Of a stretch of DNA of 64,000 bases, positions 18,389 through 25,269 are shown in pieces. The notes under the pieces are model-generated. The model was not told the DNA's origin and did no database searches. It worked only from the letters and a program-made list of their open reading frames with translations. This stretch comes from Clostridia bacterium. Its GTDB lineage: Bacteria; Bacillota; Clostridia; Christensenellales; Borkfalkiaceae. The translations under genes and the position numbers were made by a program. Within the stretch, counting starts at the first letter, position 1; each line of letters opens with the position of its first letter. The stretch covers positions 108,768 to 172,767 of the forward strand of contig CAAGME010000037.1 in NCBI GenBank assembly GCA_900770945.1. The letters are read 5' to 3'.

Positions 18389-19411
18389 TCAAAGGGTAAC
18401 GAGTTTTTTCGTCGTCTTCATGAACGGAACGACTTTGCCGCCTCTTAGCGTAACGGTGTTTTCGATTCTTATACCGAACTTACCGTCGAGATAAACGCCC
18501 GGTTCAATCGAGAAAACCATTCTGTTTTCGAGCGTTCCTTTGCCCTTGGGCGAAAGCGCGGGCGGTTCGTGGATATTGACGCCGATGCCGTGACCTAAGG
18601 AATGAGTGAAGTATTTTCCGTAACCCCTCTCTTCGAGAATATCGCGCGCTATCTTGTCGGCGGCGACGCATTCTATGCCGGCGTAAATGCCCTTTTCGGC
18701 GGCAAGATGAGCTTCAAGCACGGCTTCGTACGCCTTTTTGAATTGCTTATCCGGCTTTCCGTAAAAGAAAGTCCTTGTCATATCCGAGCAGTAGCCCTTA
18801 TACAAACAACCGAAGTCTATAAGCACGCATTCGTTGTTTTTGAGCCTCGTACTCCCCGTTTCGTGGTGCGGGACGGCGGCGTTTTTGCCGAAAGCGACGA
18901 TTGTTTCGAAAGACGGATTGCTCGCGCCGTGCTTTTTGAATTCGGCTTCTAAGGCGGCGGCAAGCTCCAATTCGCTTATCCCCTCTTTTATGAGCGGCAA
19001 AACGCATTTGAGCGAAGCTTCCGCTATGGCACAGGCTTTTTTGATGTTTTTAAGCTCTTCGTCCGACTTTATCTTCATCGAAGCGACCATGTCCTTAGAA
19101 CAGTCTTTGAGCGAAAAACCCAGCTCTCCGTACTCTTCCGCTTCGGAAATACTCGTCTTGGTGTAGTCGATATAAAGGTCCTTTTTGCCCGTGGACTTCA
19201 AAAATTCAAACGCCTCGTTTTTAAAGCCTTTCACTACCGTAACGTCGGAATTTTTCAATGCTTTTTGAGCGGCGTAAAAATACCTCGGGTCAACGAAAAG
19301 GAACTTCTTTCCGTCCGACACGACAACGTACCCGTCGGTTGCGAAAAAGCCGGTCAGGTACAATCTTTGCTTTTCATTCGTCAACAAATAAAGGTTGTTT
19401 TCGTTAAGCAT
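18389..19411 (-). CDS. M24 family aminopeptidase (Xaa-Pro type)
   Basis: Cytoplasmic dinuclear-metal peptidase, 340 residues. An N-terminal creatinase-like domain (about 1-120) precedes the pita-bread catalytic domain. All five metal ligands are visible: Asp in LIDFG, Asp in CSDMTR, His in SLGHGIGVNIHE, Glu in FSIEPGVYL and Glu in GIRIENTV. It probably removes N-terminal residues next to proline from peptides. AAGGTG precedes the ATG and a promoter lies 30-60 bp upstream. The pairing with efp, also concerned with proline, is conserved in this phylum. Confidence 0.94.
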   Translation of the reverse strand: MLNENNLYLLTNEKQRLYLTGFFATDGYVVVSDGKKFLFVDPRYFYAAQKALKNSDVTVVKGFKNEAFEFLKSTGKKDLYIDYTKTSISEAEEYGELGFSLKDCSKDMVASMKIKSDEELKNIKKACAIAEASLKCVLPLIKEGISELELAAALEAEFKKHGASNPSFETIVAFGKNAAVPHHETGSTRLKNNECVLIDFGCLYKGYCSDMTRTFFYGKPDKQFKKAYEAVLEAHLAAEKGIYAGIECVAADKIARDILEERGYGKYFTHSLGHGIGVNIHEPPALSPKGKGTLENRMVFSIEPGVYLDGKFGIRIENTVTLRGGKVVPFMKTTKKLVTL

Positions 19412-19438
19412 AATTTCACCTTCTTATTTACCCTAAAT

Positions 19439-19468
19439 ATAATAGCACACTTCGACTGCAAAAGTCAA
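19439..19468 (-). promoter_or_regulatory. Sigma-A promoter of the aminopeptidase-efp transcript
   Basis: Minus strand: TTGACT, an 18-bp spacer, TATTAT, ending 27 bp before the start codon. Confidence 0.7.
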
Positions 19469-19580
19469 TACAAATCAAAAGATTTTTCGTCTATTTTTAC
19501 CGTTTTCGCCATTATAAGCCCCCTAATTTTACCCGATTAAAAAAATTACGGACAAATTTACGCTAATTGCGAACATACGT

Positions 19581-19609
19581 TTGACATACGAAAAAGAGCG
19601 GTGTATAAT
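19581..19609 (+). promoter_or_regulatory. Sigma-A promoter of the radical-SAM operon
   Basis: TTGACA, a 17-bp spacer, TATAAT: a perfect consensus, 60 bp before the start codon and divergent from the aminopeptidase promoter. Confidence 0.92.
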
Positions 19610-19668
19610 ATACGAGCAATAAAAAACGTTGCCGAAAGATTATGCGGGCGGCAAAAAGGAGCGTAAAT

Positions 19669-20916
19669 ATGATTGACGAAAGAAAACTCGAAATCTTAAC
19701 GGAAAGCGCGAAGTACGACGTTTCGTGTTCGTCGTCCGGCTCTTCGAGAAAAAACGTTAAGGGCGGGGTCGGCAACGCAAGCTACGGCGGAATTTGCCAT
19801 TCGTTTACGCAGGACGGGCGGTGCATATCGCTACTTAAAATCCTTTCGTCGAACAAATGCGTGTACGACTGCTTATATTGCGTAAACCGCCGCAGCAACG
19901 ACGTTCCGCGCGAGTCCGCCTCGCCCGAGGAGATTTGCGAGCTTGTCATGAATTTTTACAGGCGAAACTACATAGAAGGGCTTTTCTTGTCCTCCGCGGT
20001 GGAACGCAGCCCCGACTACACTATGGAACGGCTTTTAGAAGTCGTAATGCGGCTAAGAAAGCTTTACTGTTTTCACGGGTACATTCACTTAAAAGGCATA
20101 CCCGGGGCGAGTAAATATCTCTTAAACAAAGCCGCAAAATACGTTGACAGAATGAGTTGCAACATAGAGCTTCCGAGCGAGAAAAGCCTTAAACTTTTAG
20201 CTCCGCAAAAGTCAAAAACCGCGCTTATCGAGCCGATGGGAATGTTAGCGGAAAATTTGCGGCAAGCAAAAACGGAGCGCAACAAAAAGTTTTTGCCGGC
20301 AGGACAGACAACGCAAATGATTGTCGGGGCATCGCGCGAGACGGATGGGCAGATAATAAGGCTTACGCAGGCTTTATACAAAAAATTCGATATGAAGCGA
20401 GTGTATTTTTCATCGTATATCCCGACTAATTTTACTTCAAACCTCCTGCCCGCCCGCCCCGCCGGGCTTTTGCGCGAACACCGCCTTTATCAAGCCGACT
20501 GGTTAATGCGGTTTTACGGGTTCAGAGCCGACGAAATTTCCGACGAGAACGAAGACCTCGATTTAACGATGGACCCCAAGTGCCGCTGGGCTTTGCGCCA
20601 CCCCGAGTTTTTCCCGGTGGAAGTAAACGCCGCCCCGCCGGAAGTTTTGCTACGCGTTCCCGGGATAGGGTTCAAAAGCGCGTACAAGATAGTTTCCGCG
20701 CGGAGGTATTCCAAGCTTGATTTTTGCGACCTTGTCAAGCTCCGCGTGGTTTTAAAGCGAGCGGCGCATTTTGTCACTTGCGGCGGCAAGTTCATCGGCG
20801 ACGAAAAAAACGCTCAACGGCTTTTGCTTCTACCCGAAGCCGAGCAAAAATACGAACAACTGTCTCTCTTTTCTTCGCCGGAAATAAGCTTAAGCGCGTT
20901 AACGGGGCAGTTATGA
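19669..20916 (+). CDS. Putative DNA modification/repair radical SAM protein
   Basis: 415 residues. The CxxxCxxC iron-sulfur motif KCVYDCLYC has Cys64, Cys68 and Cys71. The N-terminal YDVSCSSSGSSR segment, GGICHSFTQDGRCISLLKIL and the later HLKGIPGAS are hallmarks of the family often annotated as UDG-linked radical SAM protein (TIGR03916). The C-terminal third holds a helix-hairpin-helix, EVLLRVPGIGFKSAYKI, consistent with DNA contact. ATG at 19669 has AAGGAG 7 nt upstream; an ATG nine codons earlier lacks one. The next gene overlaps by ATGA and is the usual partner family. The reaction is not established; a role on uracil- or otherwise damaged DNA is inferred only from partner genes in this family. 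Confidence 0.92.
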   Translation: MIDERKLEILTESAKYDVSCSSSGSSRKNVKGGVGNASYGGICHSFTQDGRCISLLKILSSNKCVYDCLYCVNRRSNDVPRESASPEEICELVMNFYRRNYIEGLFLSSAVERSPDYTMERLLEVVMRLRKLYCFHGYIHLKGIPGASKYLLNKAAKYVDRMSCNIELPSEKSLKLLAPQKSKTALIEPMGMLAENLRQAKTERNKKFLPAGQTTQMIVGASRETDGQIIRLTQALYKKFDMKRVYFSSYIPTNFTSNLLPARPAGLLREHRLYQADWLMRFYGFRADEISDENEDLDLTMDPKCRWALRHPEFFPVEVNAAPPEVLLRVPGIGFKSAYKIVSARRYSKLDFCDLVKLRVVLKRAAHFVTCGGKFIGDEKNAQRLLLLPEAEQKYEQLSLFSSPEISLSALTGQL

Positions 20917-21659
20917 TTTATTTCACAAAAAGCGGGCGCGACGGAATTTTGTGCGCTCTATACGAAAGCTTCACTCAAAAAGAATCCCCTTCCGCCGTGT
21001 ATTCGTCAAGCTTTGCTCCCGTTATCGGTGAAGAGGTAAAAGAGATAGTTTTTGACAAAGAAAACGCCGTCAGAGTAAAAAAAGGCATTATCAAACACGG
21101 GGGTATAAGCCTGTTATCGGCACTTTTTTATCCTTTGCGTTCATATTCGGACGATAAAGAAACGGTGGTTTTCAAAGCCGCCGAGCGGTGCCTTGACATG
21201 CGGAAAAACGTCCTCGATAATTTTTCCGATAGGTTCGTTTTAAGGCATTACGAGCTTACAAAGCAAATAAGTTACGAGGTTCACAGAATGGAAGGTTTTT
21301 TGCGTTTTGAAGAAGCCGAGGGCGGATATTATGCGCGCTTTACTCCCGACAACGACATTATAGACCTTGTCGCCCCGCACTTTAAAAGAAGATTTTCCGA
21401 CGAAAAATTCATCATTCACGACATAAAGCGCAACAAGCTTTGCTTTTTCGACGGCGAAGCCCTGCATTTTTTAAAACCCGATAAGCCCGTCACGGTGTAT
21501 TTGACGGCAAACGAGCAAGCTTATTCTTCGCTTTGGAAAAAATATTTTAAGGCGGTAAGCATAGCGGAGCGCAAAAACGAACGCTTACAAGACAATTGGC
21601 TTCCTCGCCGCTACCGCGCCACCATGTTGGAATTCTCCCCTCCCGAAAACTTTAACTAA
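20913..21659 (+). CDS. DUF4130-type DNA metabolism protein, partner of the radical SAM protein
   Basis: 248 residues, starting inside the stop of the radical-SAM gene (ATGA overlap), which indicates coupled translation. The C-terminal half carries the recognisable segments SYEVHRMEGFLRFEE, APHFKRRF, FIIHDIKRNKLCFFDG and the final QDNWLPRRYRATMLEF. This is the family annotated as probable DNA metabolism protein (TIGR03915); some relatives are fused to uracil-DNA glycosylase domains. No glycosylase domain is present here. Function otherwise unknown. Confidence 0.9.
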   Translation: MIYFTKSGRDGILCALYESFTQKESPSAVYSSSFAPVIGEEVKEIVFDKENAVRVKKGIIKHGGISLLSALFYPLRSYSDDKETVVFKAAERCLDMRKNVLDNFSDRFVLRHYELTKQISYEVHRMEGFLRFEEAEGGYYARFTPDNDIIDLVAPHFKRRFSDEKFIIHDIKRNKLCFFDGEALHFLKPDKPVTVYLTANEQAYSSLWKKYFKAVSIAERKNERLQDNWLPRRYRATMLEFSPPENFN

Positions 21660-21668
21660 AAAAATTTT

Positions 21669-21734
21669 CGGTCGATGTTTTTTTAGAGCCGGCTTTCGCC
21701 CCTCCACTCAAAAACAATCGACCGATTTTTTTTG
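21669..21734 (+). terminator. Terminator of the radical-SAM operon
   Basis: CGGTCGAT and ATCGACCG pair across a 40-nt loop and are followed by T8. The opposite side carries A/T runs too, so it may stop transcription both ways. Confidence 0.65.
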
Positions 21735-21868
21735 GTTTTTAATCGTTCGCCCTTTGTCCGCTTATAAGCAACTCCGGCATAATGGTAGCATTTAAAATTA
21801 CTTAGACCTAAAACCTCAAATCCGAGATTTCGGTAACGGAAAATAGCGATTCCGATAACTTTAAACAC
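21683..21868 (-). pseudogene. Short ORF, possible remnant of an acetyltransferase C-terminus
   Basis: A 61-codon frame opened by GTG with no ribosome site. It contains YRNLGFEVLGLSNFKCYHY, whose Y-x-x-LGF pattern resembles the last strand of GNAT acetyltransferases. The 3' end lies inside the loop and stem of the terminator hairpin of the radical-SAM operon. It is more likely a gene fragment than a working gene. Confidence 0.2.
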
Positions 21869-22089
21869 TTAAAAGGTATAACCACAAGTATATTTTATCG
21901 TTAATTTTGTTGTTTAACAAGCAAACCGATTTAAAAACATATTCAAAAAAAATCTTCATCAACGCACAAGAGCGTTTCGTCCGAGATTTTTTCTTTTGTG
22001 ACGATGTTATCGACAAGCACCATCGAAACACCGATTTATCTTGCGAATCGATTTATGGTTCACAACCATTTTTTCTCTATCAACAAATA
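21735..22089. other. Degraded intergenic DNA at the edge of the AT-rich island
   Basis: Apart from the fragment ending at 21683, no frame here has both a ribosome site and protein-like composition. Short pieces occur on the minus strand (for example MVLVDNIVTKEKISDE near 21945-22025), followed closely by stops. The base composition falls from the GC-rich core toward AT. It reads as decayed accessory DNA. Confidence 0.35.
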
Positions 22090-22188
22090 TTAACGTAAGA
22101 TATGCAGGAATCGTTTGGCAAACGCCTCCTGCGTAATGTCTATCGGGTTATCGTCCCACATTGTATCAAGTATCTTATTTTTGCTCAT
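22090..22188 (-). CDS. Very short ORF downstream of the ASCH gene, probably truncated
   Basis: 32 residues beginning MSKNKILDTMWDDNPIDITQ, with a good AGGAGAG site 7 nt before the ATG. It lies 44 bp beyond the ASCH gene in the same direction. After residue 20 the frame enters a 29-nt perfect hairpin (22104-22132) and ends soon after. The good start with a premature, hairpin-bearing end suggests the 5' stub of a once longer gene. The first 20 residues distantly recall starts of type I restriction methylases, but that is too weak to name it. Confidence 0.35.
   Translation of the reverse strand: MSKNKILDTMWDDNPIDITQEAFAKRFLHILR
22104..22132. repeat. Perfect interrupted palindrome inside the truncated ORF
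   Basis: Two stacked stems, GCAGGA/TCCTGC and CGTTTG/CAAACG, are separated by 2-nt bulges and a single-base loop. No T-run follows on either side, so it is not a simple terminator. It could be a recombination or insertion scar. Confidence 0.55.
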
Positions 22189-22232
22189 TTATAAAACTCT
22201 CCTGATGATTTTTCTACTTTCAATTGATGTTT

Positions 22233-22604
22233 TTAAATGTATACGAAGGATTGCGGCGCGGATTTAATGCCGTATTCCAATAAAGTTTTAGGCTCATCAT
22301 AAACTTTAATTTTGCCTAATTTATAAGCGTAGGCAATTTCTTTTCCCTCAAAATACTCATCGAAAAATGCTTTGCTGATGCCGGATTCTTCTTTTGTAAG
22401 TTTCCACAATTCTTCAGGCGAATACATTAAAACGTCTATAATTTCTGCTTCTGCAACAATTCTTTTTACGGGAGTGGTTTCGTAAATAACGATGGAAGTA
22501 ATATCTTGTTTTGCTGCAATTTTTCTATATTCGTATTTCTTGATGCCTTTAATAATATTTTGCACGTGCTCAGGGTTGATGGATATTAATATTTTCTTTT
22601 TCAT
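22233..22604 (-). CDS. Stand-alone ASCH/PUA-like domain protein
   Basis: 123 residues. The opening ILISINPEHVQNIIKGIKKY followed by EYRK is the typical first strand and helix of ASCH-like folds (COG4933 type), where a Lys/Arg-rich groove binds RNA or nucleotides. The second half, GKIKVYDEPKTLLEYGIKSA and the final PQSFVYI, fits the same family. Its gene lies 3 bp after the stop of the ASCH-PIN-GNAT gene and should be co-transcribed with it. Members of this fold occur as RNA-binding or modified-nucleotide-sensing modules near toxins and restriction systems; the exact ligand here is unknown. Confidence 0.8.
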   Translation of the reverse strand: MKKKILISINPEHVQNIIKGIKKYEYRKIAAKQDITSIVIYETTPVKRIVAEAEIIDVLMYSPEELWKLTKEESGISKAFFDEYFEGKEIAYAYKLGKIKVYDEPKTLLEYGIKSAPQSFVYI

Positions 22605-22607
22605 TTT

Positions 22608-24464
22608 TTATTCCTCCATTCCTAATTTATAAATAGTGTCAAATTGCTCTTGGGTTATAAACGTAAACGGGCGCGGTCCTGAATACTTATCTAAAACACC
22701 GTAATCTCTTAATTCGTTTAATGTAACCTTATGATTAAATGGTTTGTAATCTAAAATCGTTACTACGGTAGAATATTTACTATATACAGCTCGGATATCT
22801 TTTTCATTGAAAATTGATTTATCCTTACAAATACTTATACACTCTTCGACGTTCTTAGTTTTTATGACTTCTTGAACAATCGCCATACCGGTAACCACCG
22901 AAGAGTAATTTTTGTACAACCCTTCTCCCATTCTATAAATTAAAACCATGTCTCCCACTTTTGCCGGAATATTAAACGCTCCCGTTAAATATATCTTCTC
23001 GATTGCATATCTATGAGCAAGGTTATCTTCATATAAATGCATATCTTCGTTCTTCAAAATATTATCAGGAAATAAATCCGTATGATATTTAGCATAAATA
23101 GGAAGAAAGTAATGATTTCGATCCTTTTTCAAAATAGGATAATTGAACTTTGGCGTTTCAGCATCGTTATACTGTTTCATATCTTTTACAAGCACTAATT
23201 CGCCGTTCGATTTCTTATAGCCGTGCTTAACAAAACCCCATTGTTCCATTATACTTTTTAATGCGCAAACTTCCTGCCTTTTATCTTCAAAAAGCGTTAC
23301 ATACGCTTCATCAACATTCCACTTGACAGCATTCTCAAAAATAATCTTTAAGAAACGTTCTCCCAAACGGAAACCTGTGCGCTCGATCTTAAAAGTTCCA
23401 ACTTTTAATCTTCTTTTCGGAGATAATATGGGCTCTATATCAGAATAGTTTTCGTTTTCATCTTCTATTTTAAGATATAAAAAGCCTTTTAATTTTTCGT
23501 CATTATCTTCAAAAACGTATGCTTTTTCATTGCCTTTTTTCTTAAACCAATCATCAAACTTTTTTCCTTCATAATCTTCTCTTAGAGTATCAAAGAAAGA
23601 GCTGTTTATATCCACCTCGTCGAATCGTTTTAATTTAACCGCAAGCATTTTGTATTCAATGTTTTTTGGATACGTCCTTTCAAAATACTCTAACAGTTCA
23701 GCAGATGTAACGACTTTATCTCTGATAAACAAATCTTTTGCTTTTTTCAAGATTGCGTTATCATCGGTAAGCAGAATACCAACATTATCATTATATACTT
23801 CTAAAAGTAAAGCATTATCAATTTTGCTATTTGCATCTTGCGAATATTGATTCACAATATGTTCAAAGTAATCATCTTTTTCTGAAGTGAACGAAGGCAA
23901 GATGTCATAAGAACTTGCTTTAGCAAGCATTGCATTTTTTACTTTCTCGTCTTTATGCGATTCCAATTCCCCTATAGTGCTTTTATGTAGATATTTCTTT
24001 AATTGTTTTTTATCGAACCATTTAAACAAGTTGCTTATCTCGAACGAAACATTATTACTGCTTTCTCTTTTAATAAAAATATTTGTATCAAGCAAAATAC
24101 TTGATTTTGAATAGTCAATATATAACGGCTCTATTTCAAATGCGACGATTCCGTAACGGTCAACTTCATCTTTAGAATAAAATTTATAACACTCTTTTAA
24201 AGTAGCGTCTAATGAAGTGAAAATGTTTTTAAAATCTTGTTCCCAATTTTCAATTAAAGCTTCATTCCACGAACTATAAACTTTAATTCCTTTTATAGTT
24301 GCTCTAACGAAGTAATCTTTATTTTGATTTGATATCAAAACGAAAGTGTCGCCCACTTTTGCCTGCATCCTTTCAGGCGACGCTAACCGATATTCGTGTT
24401 TTTTTACTCTGTTTTTAATGTCGCTTATAAATTTATCTCTAATTTTTAAATAATATGTTTTCAT
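22608..24464 (-). CDS. Multidomain ASCH - PIN - GNAT - PUA-like fusion protein
   Basis: 618 residues, four parts. (1) 1-112: ASCH-like, with KKHEYRLASPERMQAKVGDT. (2) About 121-265: PIN-type nuclease domain, ILLDTNIF with Asp126, acidic Glu166/Glu168, Asp216 in KIDNALL and Asp234 in LLTDDNAIL, so a full acidic set is plausible. (3) About 275-430: GNAT acetyltransferase, with the acetyl-CoA loop GFRLGERFLKIIFENA near 364-379 and the terminal QWGFVKHGY. (4) About 445-618: a second PUA/ASCH-like domain, KVGDMVLIYRMGEG. No membrane segment. RNA cleavage plus acyl transfer under RNA or nucleotide sensing is inference. The gene is AT-rich against its neighbours and is followed at 3 bp by a single ASCH gene; an XRE gene lies just upstream. 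No known system has been matched with certainty. Confidence 0.82.
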   Translation of the reverse strand: MKTYYLKIRDKFISDIKNRVKKHEYRLASPERMQAKVGDTFVLISNQNKDYFVRATIKGIKVYSSWNEALIENWEQDFKNIFTSLDATLKECYKFYSKDEVDRYGIVAFEIEPLYIDYSKSSILLDTNIFIKRESSNNVSFEISNLFKWFDKKQLKKYLHKSTIGELESHKDEKVKNAMLAKASSYDILPSFTSEKDDYFEHIVNQYSQDANSKIDNALLLEVYNDNVGILLTDDNAILKKAKDLFIRDKVVTSAELLEYFERTYPKNIEYKMLAVKLKRFDEVDINSSFFDTLREDYEGKKFDDWFKKKGNEKAYVFEDNDEKLKGFLYLKIEDENENYSDIEPILSPKRRLKVGTFKIERTGFRLGERFLKIIFENAVKWNVDEAYVTLFEDKRQEVCALKSIMEQWGFVKHGYKKSNGELVLVKDMKQYNDAETPKFNYPILKKDRNHYFLPIYAKYHTDLFPDNILKNEDMHLYEDNLAHRYAIEKIYLTGAFNIPAKVGDMVLIYRMGEGLYKNYSSVVTGMAIVQEVIKTKNVEECISICKDKSIFNEKDIRAVYSKYSTVVTILDYKPFNHKVTLNELRDYGVLDKYSGPRPFTFITQEQFDTIYKLGMEE

Positions 24465-24541
24465 TTATTATTCTCTCAATTTATCCTAAAAAGTATAAGT
24501 TTCTTTTTCTTCTCTAAGTTCTTTCAATATAAGCATATTTT

Positions 24542-24760
24542 TTAAACTTTAAAATAATCGTCAAGCCCTAAAAGGTAATCCGCGCTTTCGTTGAGCAATT
24601 TGCATAGGTTAAACAACACTTCGACCGACGGCAAGTTTTCACCGTTTTTCCAATTCGTAATATTGCTTTCGGAAATATTCAACTTTTCGGCGATTTCCTT
24701 TTGAGAAAGCCCGCTGCTTTTTATCGCTTCTGCAATTCTTTCGCTAAACTTCATAATCAC
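24542..24760 (-). CDS. Small XRE-family helix-turn-helix regulator
   Basis: 72 residues, essentially one HTH_3 domain: SGLSQKEIAEKLNISESNIT is the helix-turn-helix, followed by WKNGENLPSVEVLFNLCKLL. There is no sensor domain. A GTG at 24760 lies 5 nt after GAGGTG; an ATG two codons later is an alternative start. It is divergent from a small zinc-ribbon membrane protein, and two matching palindromes lie in the 101-bp gap, so it is likely an autoregulated repressor. It could also control the ASCH-PIN-GNAT genes downstream, which begin 77 bp after its stop on the same strand. Confidence 0.92.
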   Translation of the reverse strand: MIMKFSERIAEAIKSSGLSQKEIAEKLNISESNITNWKNGENLPSVEVLFNLCKLLNESADYLLGLDDYFKV

Positions 24761-24779
24761 AATTACACCTCATTTTTAA

Positions 24780-24794
24780 TTCAGTTTAACAGAA
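24780..24794. promoter_or_regulatory. Operator-like palindrome O1 (locus A)
   Basis: TTCAGTTTAACAGAA, one mismatch from the perfect palindrome TTCAGT-N3-ACTGAA found 37 bp away. It lies 20 bp upstream of the XRE gene, where its own promoter should end. Likely XRE binding site. Confidence 0.7.
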
Positions 24795-24809
24795 TTAAAT
24801 GCGAAATTG

Positions 24810-24838
24810 TTGACATTTCAGTCTTACTGAAGTATAAT
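24810..24838 (+). promoter_or_regulatory. Consensus promoter with operator O2 in its spacer (locus A)
   Basis: TTGACA, a 17-bp spacer, TATAAT. The perfect palindrome TTCAGTCTTACTGAA (24817-24831) fills the spacer between the two boxes, a position where bound repressor would exclude RNA polymerase. It drives the zinc-ribbon membrane gene. Confidence 0.88.
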
Positions 24839-24861
24839 TAACACACACAGGGAGATTTATT

Positions 24862-25218
24862 ATGTTTTGTAAAAATTGCGGAAAGGAAGTTGACGAAAAG
24901 GCTTACGTTTGCATACATTGCGGGTGCAAGATAGAGAGCAAAGAAGAAAAAACGGAAAATAACGTTTTTGAGAGTTTATCGCAAGCGTTTTCGGTTATCG
25001 CGCTTGTAGGGATTTTAGTTTATATTATTTTTTCCGACGCAAAAAACGCCTTGCTTGTTTTAAAAATAGCGAGCTTGGGCGGCACTATTGCGGCTTTTAT
25101 CGGCGCGGTTTTCGGGAAAATAAAAAACGACGACGATAGCAATTTTTTCCACAATATCGTTGAATTTCTTATTTGCATAGCTTTGATTTTTAAAACTTTA
25201 ATAAATTTTTCGGAATAA
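24862..25218 (+). CDS. Zinc-ribbon small membrane protein
   Basis: 118 residues. The N-terminal zinc ribbon has CKNCGKEVDEKAYVCIHCGC (two CxxC pairs). Three hydrophobic stretches follow, at about 42-60, 65-85 and 98-115. It resembles the many small 'zinc-ribbon domain' membrane proteins of Clostridia, whose role is unknown. GGGAG sits 7 nt before the ATG. It is divergently transcribed from, and by promoter layout repressed by, the neighbouring XRE protein. Confidence 0.85.
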   Translation: MFCKNCGKEVDEKAYVCIHCGCKIESKEEKTENNVFESLSQAFSVIALVGILVYIIFSDAKNALLVLKIASLGGTIAAFIGAVFGKIKNDDDSNFFHNIVEFLICIALIFKTLINFSE

Positions 25219-25267
25219 AAAACTCGGGAATCATTAGCGACGAAACCCGAGTAAATTATTTTTTTCT
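25217..25267. terminator. Bidirectional terminator
   Basis: CTCGGG (25223-25228) and CCCGAG (25246-25251) pair. On the plus strand T-rich sequence follows, on the minus strand T6. It ends both the zinc-ribbon gene and the converging methyltransferase gene. Confidence 0.75.
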
Positions 25268-25269
25268 TT

